A stretch of 37,354 nt of DNA, from contig JAEYRU010000115.1 of NCBI GenBank assembly GCA_023435335.1, forward strand, positions 1 to 37,354, given 5' to 3'. This DNA is from Pseudomonadota bacterium. GTDB taxonomy: Bacteria > Pseudomonadota > Alphaproteobacteria > Rhizobiales > Rhizobiaceae. Position numbers and translations under genes: made by a program. Shown piece after piece: positions 7,876-15,402 of the stretch. The stretch's first letter is position 1, and the number at the start of each line of letters is the position of its first letter. The notes under the pieces are model-generated. The model was not told the DNA's origin and made no database searches. It saw only the letters and a program-made list of their open reading frames with translations.

Positions 7876-8316
7876 ATGCGCTATCTCCACACCATGGTCC
7901 GGGTCACCGACGTCGAGCAGTCGCTCGACTTCTACTGCAACAAGCTGGGGTTGGAGGAGGTCCGGCGCTTCGACAACGAGAAGGGCCGCTTCACGCTGAT
8001 CTTCCTCGCCGCGCCGAAGGAGAAGGCAAGCTCATCGCAGGCACGCGCGCCCGAGCTGGAACTCACCTATAACTGGGACCCGGAAGCCTATTCCGGCGGC
8101 CGCAATTTCGGCCACCTCGCCTACAAGGTCGACAACATCTACGAGACCTGCCAGCGCCTGATGGACGCCGGGGTGACCATCAACCGGCCGCCGCGCGACG
8201 GCAACATGGCCTTCGTGCGCTCGCCGGACGGCATCTCGATCGAACTGCTGCAGGAAGGCGAACCGCTGCCCGCGCAGGAACCGTGGGCGTCGATGCCCAA
8301 CACCGGCGAGTGGTAG
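7876..8316 (+). CDS. gloA: Lactoylglutathione lyase (glyoxalase I)
   Basis: This 146-residue protein is a VOC-superfamily glyoxalase I. It isomerises the hemithioacetal of methylglyoxal and glutathione to S-lactoylglutathione, detoxifying methylglyoxal in the cytoplasm. The four metal ligands are visible: H5 (YLHTM), E62 (LELTYN), H80 (FGHLAYKV) and E123 (SIELLQ). They match His5, Glu56, His74 and Glu122 of E. coli GlxI, the nickel-activated class. NWDPEAYSGG is also a family hallmark. The ATG at 7876 is preceded by GGAAGGA at a good distance and gives the family length; an upstream in-frame ATG at 7813 would add 21 residues that do not belong to the fold. It converges with the GFA-family gene with a gap of three bases. 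Confidence 0.95.
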   Translation: MRYLHTMVRVTDVEQSLDFYCNKLGLEEVRRFDNEKGRFTLIFLAAPKEKASSSQARAPELELTYNWDPEAYSGGRNFGHLAYKVDNIYETCQRLMDAGVTINRPPRDGNMAFVRSPDGISIELLQEGEPLPAQEPWASMPNTGEW

Positions 8317-8319
8317 ACC

Positions 8320-8688
8320 TCACCAGAGGTTCTTGCCGTCGATCACCTCGACGGGAACGGCGTCGAGGTCGAAATCGTCGAACAACCGCGCATTGACCGA
8401 CACGATCGGCCGGTCGAAATCCGGCTCGCCAGTCGAGAAGTCGGGGACCTCGCAGAACGTGGAGTTGCCACACACGGGGCAGAAGTTGAATTTGCCGATC
8501 TTCGCACTCCACTGATAGGTCGCGACCTTGTCGCGCGGCGTTAGGAGTGTGAACTCGGCGGCCGGATAGTACGCCCACAAGGCGCCTCGCTTTGAACAGT
8601 TCGAGCAGGTACAAAACGTTACGGATCTAGGTGCCTGCGGCACTGCGAACTGCGTTGCGCCGCAGTGGCAGCTTCCTCTCAGTATCAT
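8320..8688 (-). CDS. GFA (glutathione-dependent formaldehyde-activating) family protein
   Basis: This 122-residue protein has the GFA/CENP-V zinc-binding pattern: C7-x-C9 in GSCHCGA, then C26-x-C28-x2-C31 in FCTCSNCSKRG, and C70-x2-C73 in FCPVCGN. Family members bind zinc through these cysteines. The founding member speeds formation of S-hydroxymethylglutathione from formaldehyde and glutathione, though most members are uncharacterised and this activity is disputed. The start at 8688 is strongly supported by AAGGAGG seven bases upstream; the longer frame to 8706 is rejected. It stands alone, convergent with gloA. The shared link to glutathione chemistry is suggestive but may be chance. Confidence 0.88.
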   Translation of the reverse strand: MILRGSCHCGATQFAVPQAPRSVTFCTCSNCSKRGALWAYYPAAEFTLLTPRDKVATYQWSAKIGKFNFCPVCGNSTFCEVPDFSTGEPDFDRPIVSVNARLFDDFDLDAVPVEVIDGKNLW

Positions 8689-8760
8689 GGATAGCCTCCT
8701 TGCCATACGAAGGAAGCTAGCACACCGCTCCTGACACCAGTTCGTCAGGAGACGTTTGGC

Positions 8761-9117
8761 TCAGTAGGCGCGGGGCGGCACGAAGAGGCAAATCGTCTTG
8801 CCATCGGCCTTACCCGCGAGCGAGCACCAGTGGAACTGGCCGTCGGGGGACTGCCGCACCTTGCGGTCCGTCATCGGGATGACCTCGCCGGTCGTTTTTA
8901 TGACGTACCCCTGCGGTCCTTCGATGATATCGGCCGCATGAACTTCCCGGCAGTCATAACCGGAGCAGCATGAAATCGGATAGGCCCAGCCATTGGGCAT
9001 CGCCGCGGTTGGCAACGCGTCGTGCGCCAGCGCCGGCGTGCAGACGGCGGCGGCCGAAATAGCGATTGAGGCGGCGAGGACTGCGGAACGCGGAAGACCG
9101 GCACAGGGCACGAACAT
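8761..9117 (-). CDS. Small secreted cysteine-containing protein of unknown function
   Basis: This 118-residue protein has a signal peptide (hydrophobic run at about 12-30, cleavage near ALA-HD at 31-32). The mature part carries five cysteines: C50 and C51 and C56 in ISCCSGYDCREV, C98 in HWCSLAG, and C110 in TICLFVPP. The odd number in an exported protein suggests disulfides with one free cysteine or a metal or thiol role. C26 lies in the signal peptide. I recognise the CCSxxDCR pattern from conserved hypotheticals of Rhizobiales but know no function. GGGAGAA upstream of the ATG supports the start. It is leftward and separated by 70 bases from the next small gene. Confidence 0.72.
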   Translation of the reverse strand: MFVPCAGLPRSAVLAASIAISAAAVCTPALAHDALPTAAMPNGWAYPISCCSGYDCREVHAADIIEGPQGYVIKTTGEVIPMTDRKVRQSPDGQFHWCSLAGKADGKTICLFVPPRAY

Positions 9118-9187
9118 GACTGTTCTCCCTTGGGTTGTCCTCCCGCTACAAGGCTGCTCCCGATTGGTTAACGGAACGTAAACCCGC

Positions 9188-9409
9188 TCAAGCGCGGGGG
9201 CGCGCCAGAGTCACGAAATAGGCGGCCACGGCGATGCCGCAGCCCAGAGCAACAAACGGCGAGATTGAAGCGAGCCCCATCGCGGTGGCGCCTTCGAAAT
9301 CGTGGTAGTCGGTGACGGCCGAGAATATCCCGTAGCCAAGCAGGAGCGCGACGAGCGATCCCGCCGCACCGAGGATAAAGCCAAGAATGCCCATGAGCAC
9401 CGCGCGCAT
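9188..9409 (-). CDS. Small two-helix membrane protein at the end of the urt operon
   Basis: This protein of about 73 residues has two hydrophobic segments: roughly 2-28 (LMGILGFILGAAGSLVALLL) and 45-68 (SISPFVALGCGIAVAAYFV). They are joined by a polar loop containing TDYHDFEGA. I do not recognise a family. The frame is open back to a GTG at 9454 that overlaps the urtE stop (GTGA), which would add 15 residues. The ATG at 9409 puts the first helix at the N-terminus and is preferred, but its ribosome site is weak. Its closeness to urtE suggests co-transcription with the urea transporter genes; a role in urea uptake is only inference from position. Confidence 0.6.
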   Translation of the reverse strand: MRAVLMGILGFILGAAGSLVALLLGYGIFSAVTDYHDFEGATAMGLASISPFVALGCGIAVAAYFVTLARPRA

Positions 9410-9450
9410 GCCGGCTTGATAGCACCGGCCGGGCCGCGAGGCGAGTGGCG

Positions 9451-10146
9451 TCACACCGTCAGGTGCCGCCTCACCTCGGGCAGGTCGAGGTCCCCTGCTG
9501 GACCCTGGTGCACAACCAGCCCGCGGTCCATAATATAGACCTCGTCGGCGAGTTCGCGGCAGAAGTCGAGGTACTGCTCGACAAGCAGGATGGCGATTCC
9601 GGCGGTGTCGCGCAGATAGCGGATGGCGCGGCCGATATCCTTGATGATGGACGGCTGGATGCCCTCGGTCGGCTCGTCGAGCACCAGCAGCTTCGGGCGC
9701 ATGGTGAGCGCCCGCCCGATGGCGAGCTGCTGCTGCTGGCCGCCGGACAGGTCGCCGCCGCGCCGCGACAGCATCTCCCTCAGCACCGGAAACAGCTCGA
9801 AGACATGCTCGGGAACCGTGCGGTCGCCCCGCTTGAGCGGCGCATAGCCGGTTTCCAGGTTTTCGCGGACCGTCAGCAGCGGGAAGATCTCCCTGCCCTG
9901 CGGCACGAAAGCGATGCCCGTCCGCGCGCGATCGTAGGCGGCGCTGCGGTCGAGCGCCCTGCCCTCGAACTCGATGCTGCCCGAGCTCAGCCGATGGTGG
10001 CCGACAATTGACCGCATCAGACTGGTCTTGCCGACGCCGTTGCGGCCGAGCACGCAGGTGATCTTAGCCGCGTCGGCCTTTATCGACACTCCGCGCAGCG
10101 CCTGCGCGGCGCCGTAATGGAGGGTTGCATCGGTTACGGTCAGCAT
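9451..10146 (-). CDS. urtE: Urea ABC transporter ATP-binding protein UrtE
   Basis: This 231-residue protein is a LivF-type ABC ATPase. Walker A is GRNGVGKTS (34-42), the signature is LSGGQQQQLAIGRAL, and Walker B is LLVLDEPTEG followed by the switch histidine region. The order urtA-B-C-D-E on one strand identifies it as UrtE, one of two ATPases that power urea uptake through UrtB/UrtC. The start at 10146 is supported by GGGGAGGTGAG directly upstream and gives the family opening MLTVTDATLHYGAAQALRGV. The longer frame to 10194 lies inside urtD and is rejected. It begins one base after the urtD stop, so coupling is expected. Confidence 0.95.
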   Translation of the reverse strand: MLTVTDATLHYGAAQALRGVSIKADAAKITCVLGRNGVGKTSLMRSIVGHHRLSSGSIEFEGRALDRSAAYDRARTGIAFVPQGREIFPLLTVRENLETGYAPLKRGDRTVPEHVFELFPVLREMLSRRGGDLSGGQQQQLAIGRALTMRPKLLVLDEPTEGIQPSIIKDIGRAIRYLRDTAGIAILLVEQYLDFCRELADEVYIMDRGLVVHQGPAGDLDLPEVRRHLTV

Positions 10147-10147
10147 C

Positions 10148-10894
10148 TCACCTCCCCAGATACACTTCGATGACGCGCTCATCCGCCGAGACAAAGTCGA
10201 GCGGGCCTTCCGACAGCACAGAGCCCTCGTGCAGGCAGGTGACCTTCACGCCAAGCTCGCGCACGAAATGCATGTCGTGCTCGACCACGATGACGGAATG
10301 CGTCTTCGCGATATCCTTGAGCAGCCGCGCCGTCTCCTCGGTCTCCGAATCCGTCATGCCGGCGACGGGCTCGTCGACCAGCAGCAGTTTCGGGTCCTGC
10401 GCGAGCAGCATGCCGATCTCCAGCCATTGCTTCTGGCCGTGCGAGAGATTGGCCGCCAGGTCATGGCGTTTCGCCTCGAGCCGGACAGTCGCCAGAATCT
10501 CGTCGTTGCGCGCCGCGTCTTCCGCCGATGTCCGGTTGAACAGCGCGGGGAAGATCGAACGCGGGCCCTTCAGCGAGAGCACCAGGTTATCCTCGACCGT
10601 GTGGCTCTCGAACACTGTCGGCTTCTGGAATTTCCGGCCGATGCCCATCATGGCTATGTCGGCCTCGTCGTGGCGGGTGAGATCGATATCGCCGTCGAAG
10701 AACACCTCCCCCGCGTCCGGCCGGGTCTTGCCGGTGATGATATCCATCATCGTGGTCTTGCCGGCGCCGTTCGGGCCGATGATGGCGCGCATCTCGCCCT
10801 TCTCCAGCACGAGGGACAGGTTGTTGATGGCCCTGAAGCCGTCGAAGGAGACCGACACACCGTCGAGATAGAGGATCGTGTTGCTGCGGCTCAT
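10148..10894 (-). CDS. urtD: Urea ABC transporter ATP-binding protein UrtD
   Basis: This 248-residue protein is a LivG-type ABC ATPase with Walker A GPNGAGKTT (40-48), signature LSHGQKQWLEIGMLL and Walker B LLLVDEPVAGM. The LSHGQ form of the signature with KQWLEIGM is characteristic of UrtD. It pairs with UrtE on the cytoplasmic face of the UrtB/UrtC permease and hydrolyses ATP during urea import. The length is normal. It starts four bases past the urtC stop with GGAG nine bases upstream of the ATG, and ends one base before urtE. Nothing unusual is seen. Confidence 0.95.
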   Translation of the reverse strand: MSRSNTILYLDGVSVSFDGFRAINNLSLVLEKGEMRAIIGPNGAGKTTMMDIITGKTRPDAGEVFFDGDIDLTRHDEADIAMMGIGRKFQKPTVFESHTVEDNLVLSLKGPRSIFPALFNRTSAEDAARNDEILATVRLEAKRHDLAANLSHGQKQWLEIGMLLAQDPKLLLVDEPVAGMTDSETEETARLLKDIAKTHSVIVVEHDMHFVRELGVKVTCLHEGSVLSEGPLDFVSADERVIEVYLGR

Positions 10895-10898
10895 GCGA

Positions 10899-12128
10899 TC
10901 ACTCCGCCGGCTGTGGTTCGGGGCCAGCGTCGCGCGAGGGCGGCGCTTTCGGCGTCACGCGCACGATGACGGGCTCGGCGGGGGCTGGCGAAGCAGGCGG
11001 TTCCGGTGGCATCGCTCTCGCGATCCTGCCGTCGCGCCGCCTCGCGCGCCACTGGTCCAGCGTCCCGACGATGCCCTTCGGCAGGAACAGGGTTGTGGCG
11101 ACGAACAGTCCGCCCAGAGCGAAGAGCCATACATTGGGGAGGACGGCGGTGAACCAGCTCTTGCCGGCGTTGACCAGCAGCGCACCGATGATCGGCCCGA
11201 CGATCGTGCCGCGCCCACCGACGGCGGTCCAGACGACCACCTCGATGGAGTTGGCGGGCGCGAACTCGCCCGGATTGATGATGCCGACCTGCGGAACGTA
11301 GAGCGCGCCGGCCACGCCGGCCATGACGGCCGAGACGGTGAAGGCGAAGAGCTTGATGTTCTCCGGGCGCCAGCCGATGAAGCGCGTGCGGCTTTCGGCG
11401 TCGCGCACGGCGATCATCAGCTTTCCGAATTTCGACGAGGAGATCGAGGCGACGAGGAGCACGCCCAGCGCCAGTGCGACGGCGCTGGCGGAGAACAGGG
11501 CGGCGCGGGTCTCGCCGGCCTGCACCGAAAAGCCGAGAATGTCCTTGAAGTCGGTGAGGCCGTTGTTGCCGCCGAAACCCATGTCGTTGCGGAAGAAGGC
11601 GAGCAGCAGGGCGTAGGTCATCGCCTGCGTGATGATGGACAGATACACGCCGGTCACGCGGCTTCGGAAGGCGAACCATCCGAACACGAAGGCGAGCAGG
11701 CCGGGGGCCAGCATCACCATGAGCGCAGCGAACCAGAACTGGTCGAAGCCGTACCAGTACCAAGGAAGTTCCTTCCAGTTCAGGAAGACCATGAAGTCGG
11801 GCAGGGTCGGGTTGCCGTAGACGCCGCGGCTGCCGATCTGGCGCATGAGGTACATGCCCATCGCGTAGCCGCCGAGCGCGAAGAACGCGCCGTGACCGAG
11901 CGAGAGGATGCCGCAGTAGCCCCAGACGAGGTCGAGGGCGAGCGCAAGCAGGGCGTAGCACAGATACTTCCCGACCAGCGCGACCATGTAGGCGGGAACA
12001 TGGAACGCGCTTGTCGGCGGCAGCGCGAGGTGCAGCACGGGAACCAGCACCGCCACGGCCAGGAGGATGGCGAGCGCGATCTGGATGCGCAGGGTGAGCC
12101 CGCCTGCAAAGAAGCGCGCCGTGATCAT
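10899..12128 (-). CDS. urtC: Urea ABC transporter permease UrtC
   Basis: This 409-residue protein is an integral membrane permease of the LivM type, with about ten hydrophobic segments between residues 10 and 350. Examples are IQIALAILLAVAVLVPVLHL near the start and the LDLVWGYCGILSLGHGAFFALGGY core typical of branched-chain amino acid/urea permeases. With UrtB it forms the urea channel. The C-terminus is longer than I expect for UrtC: after LDQWRARRRDGRIAR there is a Pro/Ala-rich tail of about 45 residues, probably disordered and cytoplasmic. The start ATG at 12128 overlaps the urtB stop (ATGA). The frame extends further upstream inside urtB, and that part is rejected. Confidence 0.94.
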   Translation of the reverse strand: MITARFFAGGLTLRIQIALAILLAVAVLVPVLHLALPPTSAFHVPAYMVALVGKYLCYALLALALDLVWGYCGILSLGHGAFFALGGYAMGMYLMRQIGSRGVYGNPTLPDFMVFLNWKELPWYWYGFDQFWFAALMVMLAPGLLAFVFGWFAFRSRVTGVYLSIITQAMTYALLLAFFRNDMGFGGNNGLTDFKDILGFSVQAGETRAALFSASAVALALGVLLVASISSSKFGKLMIAVRDAESRTRFIGWRPENIKLFAFTVSAVMAGVAGALYVPQVGIINPGEFAPANSIEVVVWTAVGGRGTIVGPIIGALLVNAGKSWFTAVLPNVWLFALGGLFVATTLFLPKGIVGTLDQWRARRRDGRIARAMPPEPPASPAPAEPVIVRVTPKAPPSRDAGPEPQPAE

Positions 12129-13741
12129 GCTTCCACCGCCCTGCCCCTCAGCGCGAACAGGCCGCGCGGGCGCTTCTGTATGAACAGGATGATGAGGACG
12201 AGCACGAGGATCTTGCCAAGCACCGCCCCGGCATAGGGTTCGAGGAACTTGTTGAGGATGCCGAGCGAGAACGCTCCCACGAGCGTGCCCCACAGGTTGC
12301 CGACGCCGCCGAAGACCACGACCATGAACGAGTCGATGATGTAACTCTGGCCGAGGTCGGGCGAGACGTTGTCGACCTGGCTGAGCGCGACGCCGGCGAT
12401 GCCCGCGATCCCCGACCCTAGCGCGAAGGTGAAGGCGTCGATCCAGGGCGTGCGGATGCCCATGGACGAGGCCATGCGCCGGTTCTGGGTGACGGCGCGC
12501 ATCTGCAGGCCCCACGGCGTGCGGTTGAAGATGTAGAGCAGCAGCGCGAAGACCGCGAGCGAGAAGGCGACGATCCAGAGCCGGTTCCAGGTGATTGCCA
12601 TCTCACCAAGCTGGAAGGACCCGGACATCCATGAGGGATTGCCTACCTCGCGATTGGTGGGGCCGAATATCGAGCGCACAGATTGCTGCAGGATGAGCGA
12701 CACGCCCCAGGTGGCAAGCAGCGTCTCCAGCGGGCGGCCGTAGAGGAACCGGATAAGCCCGCGCTCGATCACCAGACCGACCGCCCCGGCGACCAGGAAG
12801 GCGAGCGGAAGCGCGATCACCAGCGACCAGTCGAACAGCTCCGGGAACGACGCCCGGATTACGTTCTGCACCACGAAGGTCGTGTAGGCGCCCAGCATCA
12901 CCATCTCGCCATGGGCCATGTTGATGACTCCCATCACGCCGAAAGTGATCGCGAGGCCGATGGCCGCGAGCAGAAGGACGGAACCGAGCGAGATGCCGAA
13001 CCAGACGTTCTGCGCGGCGTTCCAGGCGGCGAGCGTTGTCTGCATGCCGGCGATCGCCGCGGCGGCTGCGTCTCTCGGCGCGCCTTCGGCGCGAGCCTGA
13101 TAGCCGACAAGCAGCGAGAGCGCGGCGCGGTCGCCCCTCGCGGCGATGGCGGAGATCGCTTCGAGCATCTCCGCCTCGGGTCGATCGGAGGCCAGTACGG
13201 CAGCGGCGCGGGCGTCGATCATGCTCCGTTTTACGGAAGCCACGGTCTCGGCCTCGATGGCCGCATCGAGTGCTTCGATCGCGGACGGATCGGGCGCCGC
13301 GAACATGGTGTTTACGGCCCTTTGCCTGACGCCCGGGTCTGGCGAGCCGAGCGTGAGCGTTGCCAGCACGTCGCGGATCGAGCGGCGCAGGCCGTTGTTG
13401 ACCTTCACCTTGGTGATCTCGCCGCTGGACACTTGGGCCGCTTCCTCCCCCGACAGCGGGTCGAGCAAGGTTGCCTTGCCCGCGCGCTCGCGGATGATGA
13501 ACACGGCCTTGTCGGACTTGCGGAAACTGAGATTACCGTCGGCTAGTCCATTGAGCACACGGGAGACGGCCGGATCGCCGGTGGCGGCGAGTTCGCGCAC
13601 GATCTGTTCGGTATCGCGGAAATTCTTCGAGTTCGCAAACCCGGCAATGACGCCGCGCAACGCGGTTTCGTCGGTCTGTGCGTTCGCCGGCGGCGCGGCG
13701 GCAAGGATGAGGAACAGGCCGAGTAGACGCAGGAATTTCAT
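12125..13741 (-). CDS. urtB: Urea ABC transporter permease UrtB
   Basis: This 538-residue protein is the LivH-type permease of the urea transporter. It has a signal-like N-terminus (MKFLRLLGLFLILAAAPPANAQ). A soluble region of about 210 residues, helical and repeat-like (KRSMIDARAAAVL and similar segments), is predicted to be periplasmic. The membrane permease domain then begins near residue 240, with VWFGISLGSVLLLAAIGLAI and FGVMGVINMAHGEMVMLGAY. The long N-terminal domain distinguishes UrtB from LivH (about 300 residues), so the length is normal for UrtB. The ATG at 13741 has a weak ribosome site. It is separated from urtA by 95 bases that contain a strong hairpin, and it overlaps urtC by four bases. 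Confidence 0.95.
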   Translation of the reverse strand: MKFLRLLGLFLILAAAPPANAQTDETALRGVIAGFANSKNFRDTEQIVRELAATGDPAVSRVLNGLADGNLSFRKSDKAVFIIRERAGKATLLDPLSGEEAAQVSSGEITKVKVNNGLRRSIRDVLATLTLGSPDPGVRQRAVNTMFAAPDPSAIEALDAAIEAETVASVKRSMIDARAAAVLASDRPEAEMLEAISAIAARGDRAALSLLVGYQARAEGAPRDAAAAAIAGMQTTLAAWNAAQNVWFGISLGSVLLLAAIGLAITFGVMGVINMAHGEMVMLGAYTTFVVQNVIRASFPELFDWSLVIALPLAFLVAGAVGLVIERGLIRFLYGRPLETLLATWGVSLILQQSVRSIFGPTNREVGNPSWMSGSFQLGEMAITWNRLWIVAFSLAVFALLLYIFNRTPWGLQMRAVTQNRRMASSMGIRTPWIDAFTFALGSGIAGIAGVALSQVDNVSPDLGQSYIIDSFMVVVFGGVGNLWGTLVGAFSLGILNKFLEPYAGAVLGKILVLVLIILFIQKRPRGLFALRGRAVEA

Positions 13742-13775
13742 GTCGGTGCGGGTCCGTCGCTGCGGTTGCCGGTTC

Positions 13776-13804
13776 TCCGGGCGGGCTGATTGGGCCCGCC
13801 CGGA
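13776..13804. terminator. Strong intercistronic hairpin between urtA and urtB
   Basis: TCCGGGCGGGC (13776-13786) and GCCCGCCCGGA (13794-13804) form a perfect 11-bp stem with a 7-base loop, 32 bases past the urtA stop codon on the leftward transcript. There is no T-run after it, so it is more likely a partial terminator or an mRNA 3'-end stabiliser than a full stop. This is a common device for making more binding protein than permease from one operon. Confidence 0.6.
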
Positions 13805-13836
13805 TCGGTCACTTGGGAGGAGACCGTGTCAGATGC

Positions 13837-15138
13837 CTAGTTGATGCCCTTGCCGCCGCACTTGCCGGTCGCGACGTTGAAGTTGCCGCACGACATCGGG
13901 GCACGCCAGTCGGCGATCAGGTCCTTGGAGTCTGGCAGATAGTCCGACCATTCGTCGCCGACGACGAGCCCGGACGTCTCCCAAACCACCTCGAACTGGC
14001 CGTCGGCCTGGATCTCACCGATCAGCACCGGCTTGGTGATGTGGTGGTTGGGCATCATGGCCGAGTAGCCGCCGGTGAGGTTGGGCACGGATACGCCGAC
14101 GATGGAGTCGATGACGGCGTCCGCATCGGTCGTGCCGGCCTTCTCGACCGCCTTCACCCACATGTTGAAGCCGATGACGTGGGCTTCCATCGGGTCGTTG
14201 GTCACCCGATTGGAATCGCCGGTGAAGGCCTTCCAGGCTTCGATGAAGGCCGCATTCGCCTCGTTGTCGACGGACTGGAAGTAGTTCCACGCGGCCAGGT
14301 GGCCGACGAGCGGACCGGTATCGATGCCGGCGAGTTCCTCCTCACCCACCGAGAAGGCCACGACCGGGATGTCCTCGGCCTTGATGCCCTGGTTGGCCAG
14401 TTCCTTGTAGAAGGGCACGTTGGCGTCGCCGTTGATGGTGGAGACCACGGCAGTCTTCTTGCCTGCGGAACCGAAATTCTTGATGTCGGTCACGATCGTC
14501 TGCCAGTCGGAATGCCCGAACGGCGTGTAGTTGATCATGATGTCATCCGAGGCCACGCCCTTGGATTCGAGATAGGCCTGCAGGATCTTGTTGGTGGTCT
14601 GCGGGTAGACGTAGTCGGTGCCTGCAAGCACCCAGCGCTCCACGCCTTCCTCGTTCATCAGGTAGTCGACGGCCGGGATCGCCTGCTGGTTGGGTGCAGC
14701 ACCTGTGTAAAAGACGTTGCGCTGGCTTTCCTCGCCCTCGTATTGCACCGGGTAGAAAAGGAGGGAATTCAGTTCCTCGAACACCGGCAGCACCGACTTG
14801 CGCGAGACCGAGGTCCAGCACCCAAATACCGCTGCCACCTTGTTGACCGAGATGAGTTCGCGCGCCTTCTCGGCGAAGAGCGGCCAGTCGGAAGCCGGAT
14901 CAACGACCACCGCTTCGAGCTTCTTGCCGAGAACGCCACCCTTCTTGTTTTGCTCCTCGATGAGGAAGAGCATCGTATCCTTCAGCGTCGTTTCCGAAAT
15001 CGCCATCGTGCCCGAGAGCGAATGCAGAATGCCGACCTTGATGGTGTCGTCCTGTGCAGACGCCGGAGTGAAAGTCAGACTGGCTGCAAGCAAGCCAGCG
15101 GACAAGGCTCCGGTCATCGTTCCGTAAGTACCCCTCAT
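13837..15138 (-). CDS. urtA: Urea ABC transporter substrate-binding protein UrtA
   Basis: This 433-residue periplasmic binding protein belongs to the type-1 amide/urea-binding family. The signal peptide is about 28 residues (MRGTYGTMTGALSAG... ending TPASA-QDD). The mature start DDTIKVGILHSLSGTMAISE is the UrtA hallmark. Further support comes from GCWTSVSRKSVLPVFEE, NSLLFYPVQYEGEE and the C-terminal CGNFNVATGKCGGKG, where the two cysteines probably form a disulfide. It captures urea in the periplasm and delivers it to UrtB/UrtC. The ATG has GGAGG seven bases upstream. It is the first gene of the operon. The promoter at 15180-15195 is of sigma-54 type, implying expression under nitrogen limitation. 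Confidence 0.96.
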   Translation of the reverse strand: MRGTYGTMTGALSAGLLAASLTFTPASAQDDTIKVGILHSLSGTMAISETTLKDTMLFLIEEQNKKGGVLGKKLEAVVVDPASDWPLFAEKARELISVNKVAAVFGCWTSVSRKSVLPVFEELNSLLFYPVQYEGEESQRNVFYTGAAPNQQAIPAVDYLMNEEGVERWVLAGTDYVYPQTTNKILQAYLESKGVASDDIMINYTPFGHSDWQTIVTDIKNFGSAGKKTAVVSTINGDANVPFYKELANQGIKAEDIPVVAFSVGEEELAGIDTGPLVGHLAAWNYFQSVDNEANAAFIEAWKAFTGDSNRVTNDPMEAHVIGFNMWVKAVEKAGTTDADAVIDSIVGVSVPNLTGGYSAMMPNHHITKPVLIGEIQADGQFEVVWETSGLVVGDEWSDYLPDSKDLIADWRAPMSCGNFNVATGKCGGKGIN

Positions 15139-15179
15139 GTCAAACCTCCGAGAAAGGGTTGTTGCACCGCAAGAGGCGC

Positions 15180-15195
15180 TGCAATCCCCGTGCCA
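15180..15195 (-). promoter_or_regulatory. Sigma-54 (RpoN) promoter of the urt operon
   Basis: On the leftward strand the sequence reads TGGCACGGGGATTGCA. TGGCAC is the -24 element and TTGCA the -12 element, separated by five bases. This matches the RpoN consensus TGGCACG-N4-TTGC at every fixed position. The transcript would start about 12 bases past the -12 GC, near 15169, leaving a leader of about 30 bases before the urtA ATG at 15138. An NtrC-type activator is expected. Confidence 0.82.
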
Positions 15196-15317
15196 GCCGG
15201 AAAAACCGAGGATACTCGGGCGTCTTTATCGTTTTATTCTATGGGATTGCGGCGCAATGCTCACCCACGCCTCGTGATGACGAATGCAGGCGTCCCCGTC
15301 CGCTTGACGAAACGGTA

Positions 15318-15380
15318 GGCAGAGTATTTCTGCATCGCCTATCTGTTAGGCATTTCCAGAATATGCCTATCAGTTAAGCA
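15318..15380 (-). promoter_or_regulatory. Three GC-N11-GC dyads, likely NtrC-type activator sites
   Basis: Two 17-base dyads with 14 of 16 core bases in common occur at 15336-15352 (CGCCTATCTGTTAGGCA) and 15364-15380 (TGCCTATCAGTTAAGCA), 28 bases apart. A third, GGCAGAGTATTTCTGCA, is at 15318-15334. All keep GC, eleven bases, GC, which is the spacing of the enteric NtrC site TGCACY-N5-RGTGCA, though the inner bases differ. They lie roughly 155-205 bases upstream of the predicted start, a usual distance for enhancers of sigma-54 promoters. The assignment to NtrC is inference. Confidence 0.5.
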
Positions 15381-15402
15381 GATTGCCTGACGCAACGGCA
15401 GG

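Noticed and set aside
9168..9182. TTAA-N7-TAAA resembling a CtrA site, also an imperfect inverted repeat GGTTAAC/GTAAACC
   Set aside because: Only seven of eight fixed bases match, and the nearby genes are not known cell-cycle genes. No T-run supports a terminator.
10878..12236. Long 452-residue rightward open frame antisense to urtC
   Set aside because: Its composition is the shadow of a GC-rich gene; the leftward frame encodes a clear permease, and no ribosome site or family fits the rightward one.
13813..15318. 501-residue rightward open frame antisense to urtA
   Set aside because: urtA is unmistakable on the other strand; this frame has no recognisable domain.
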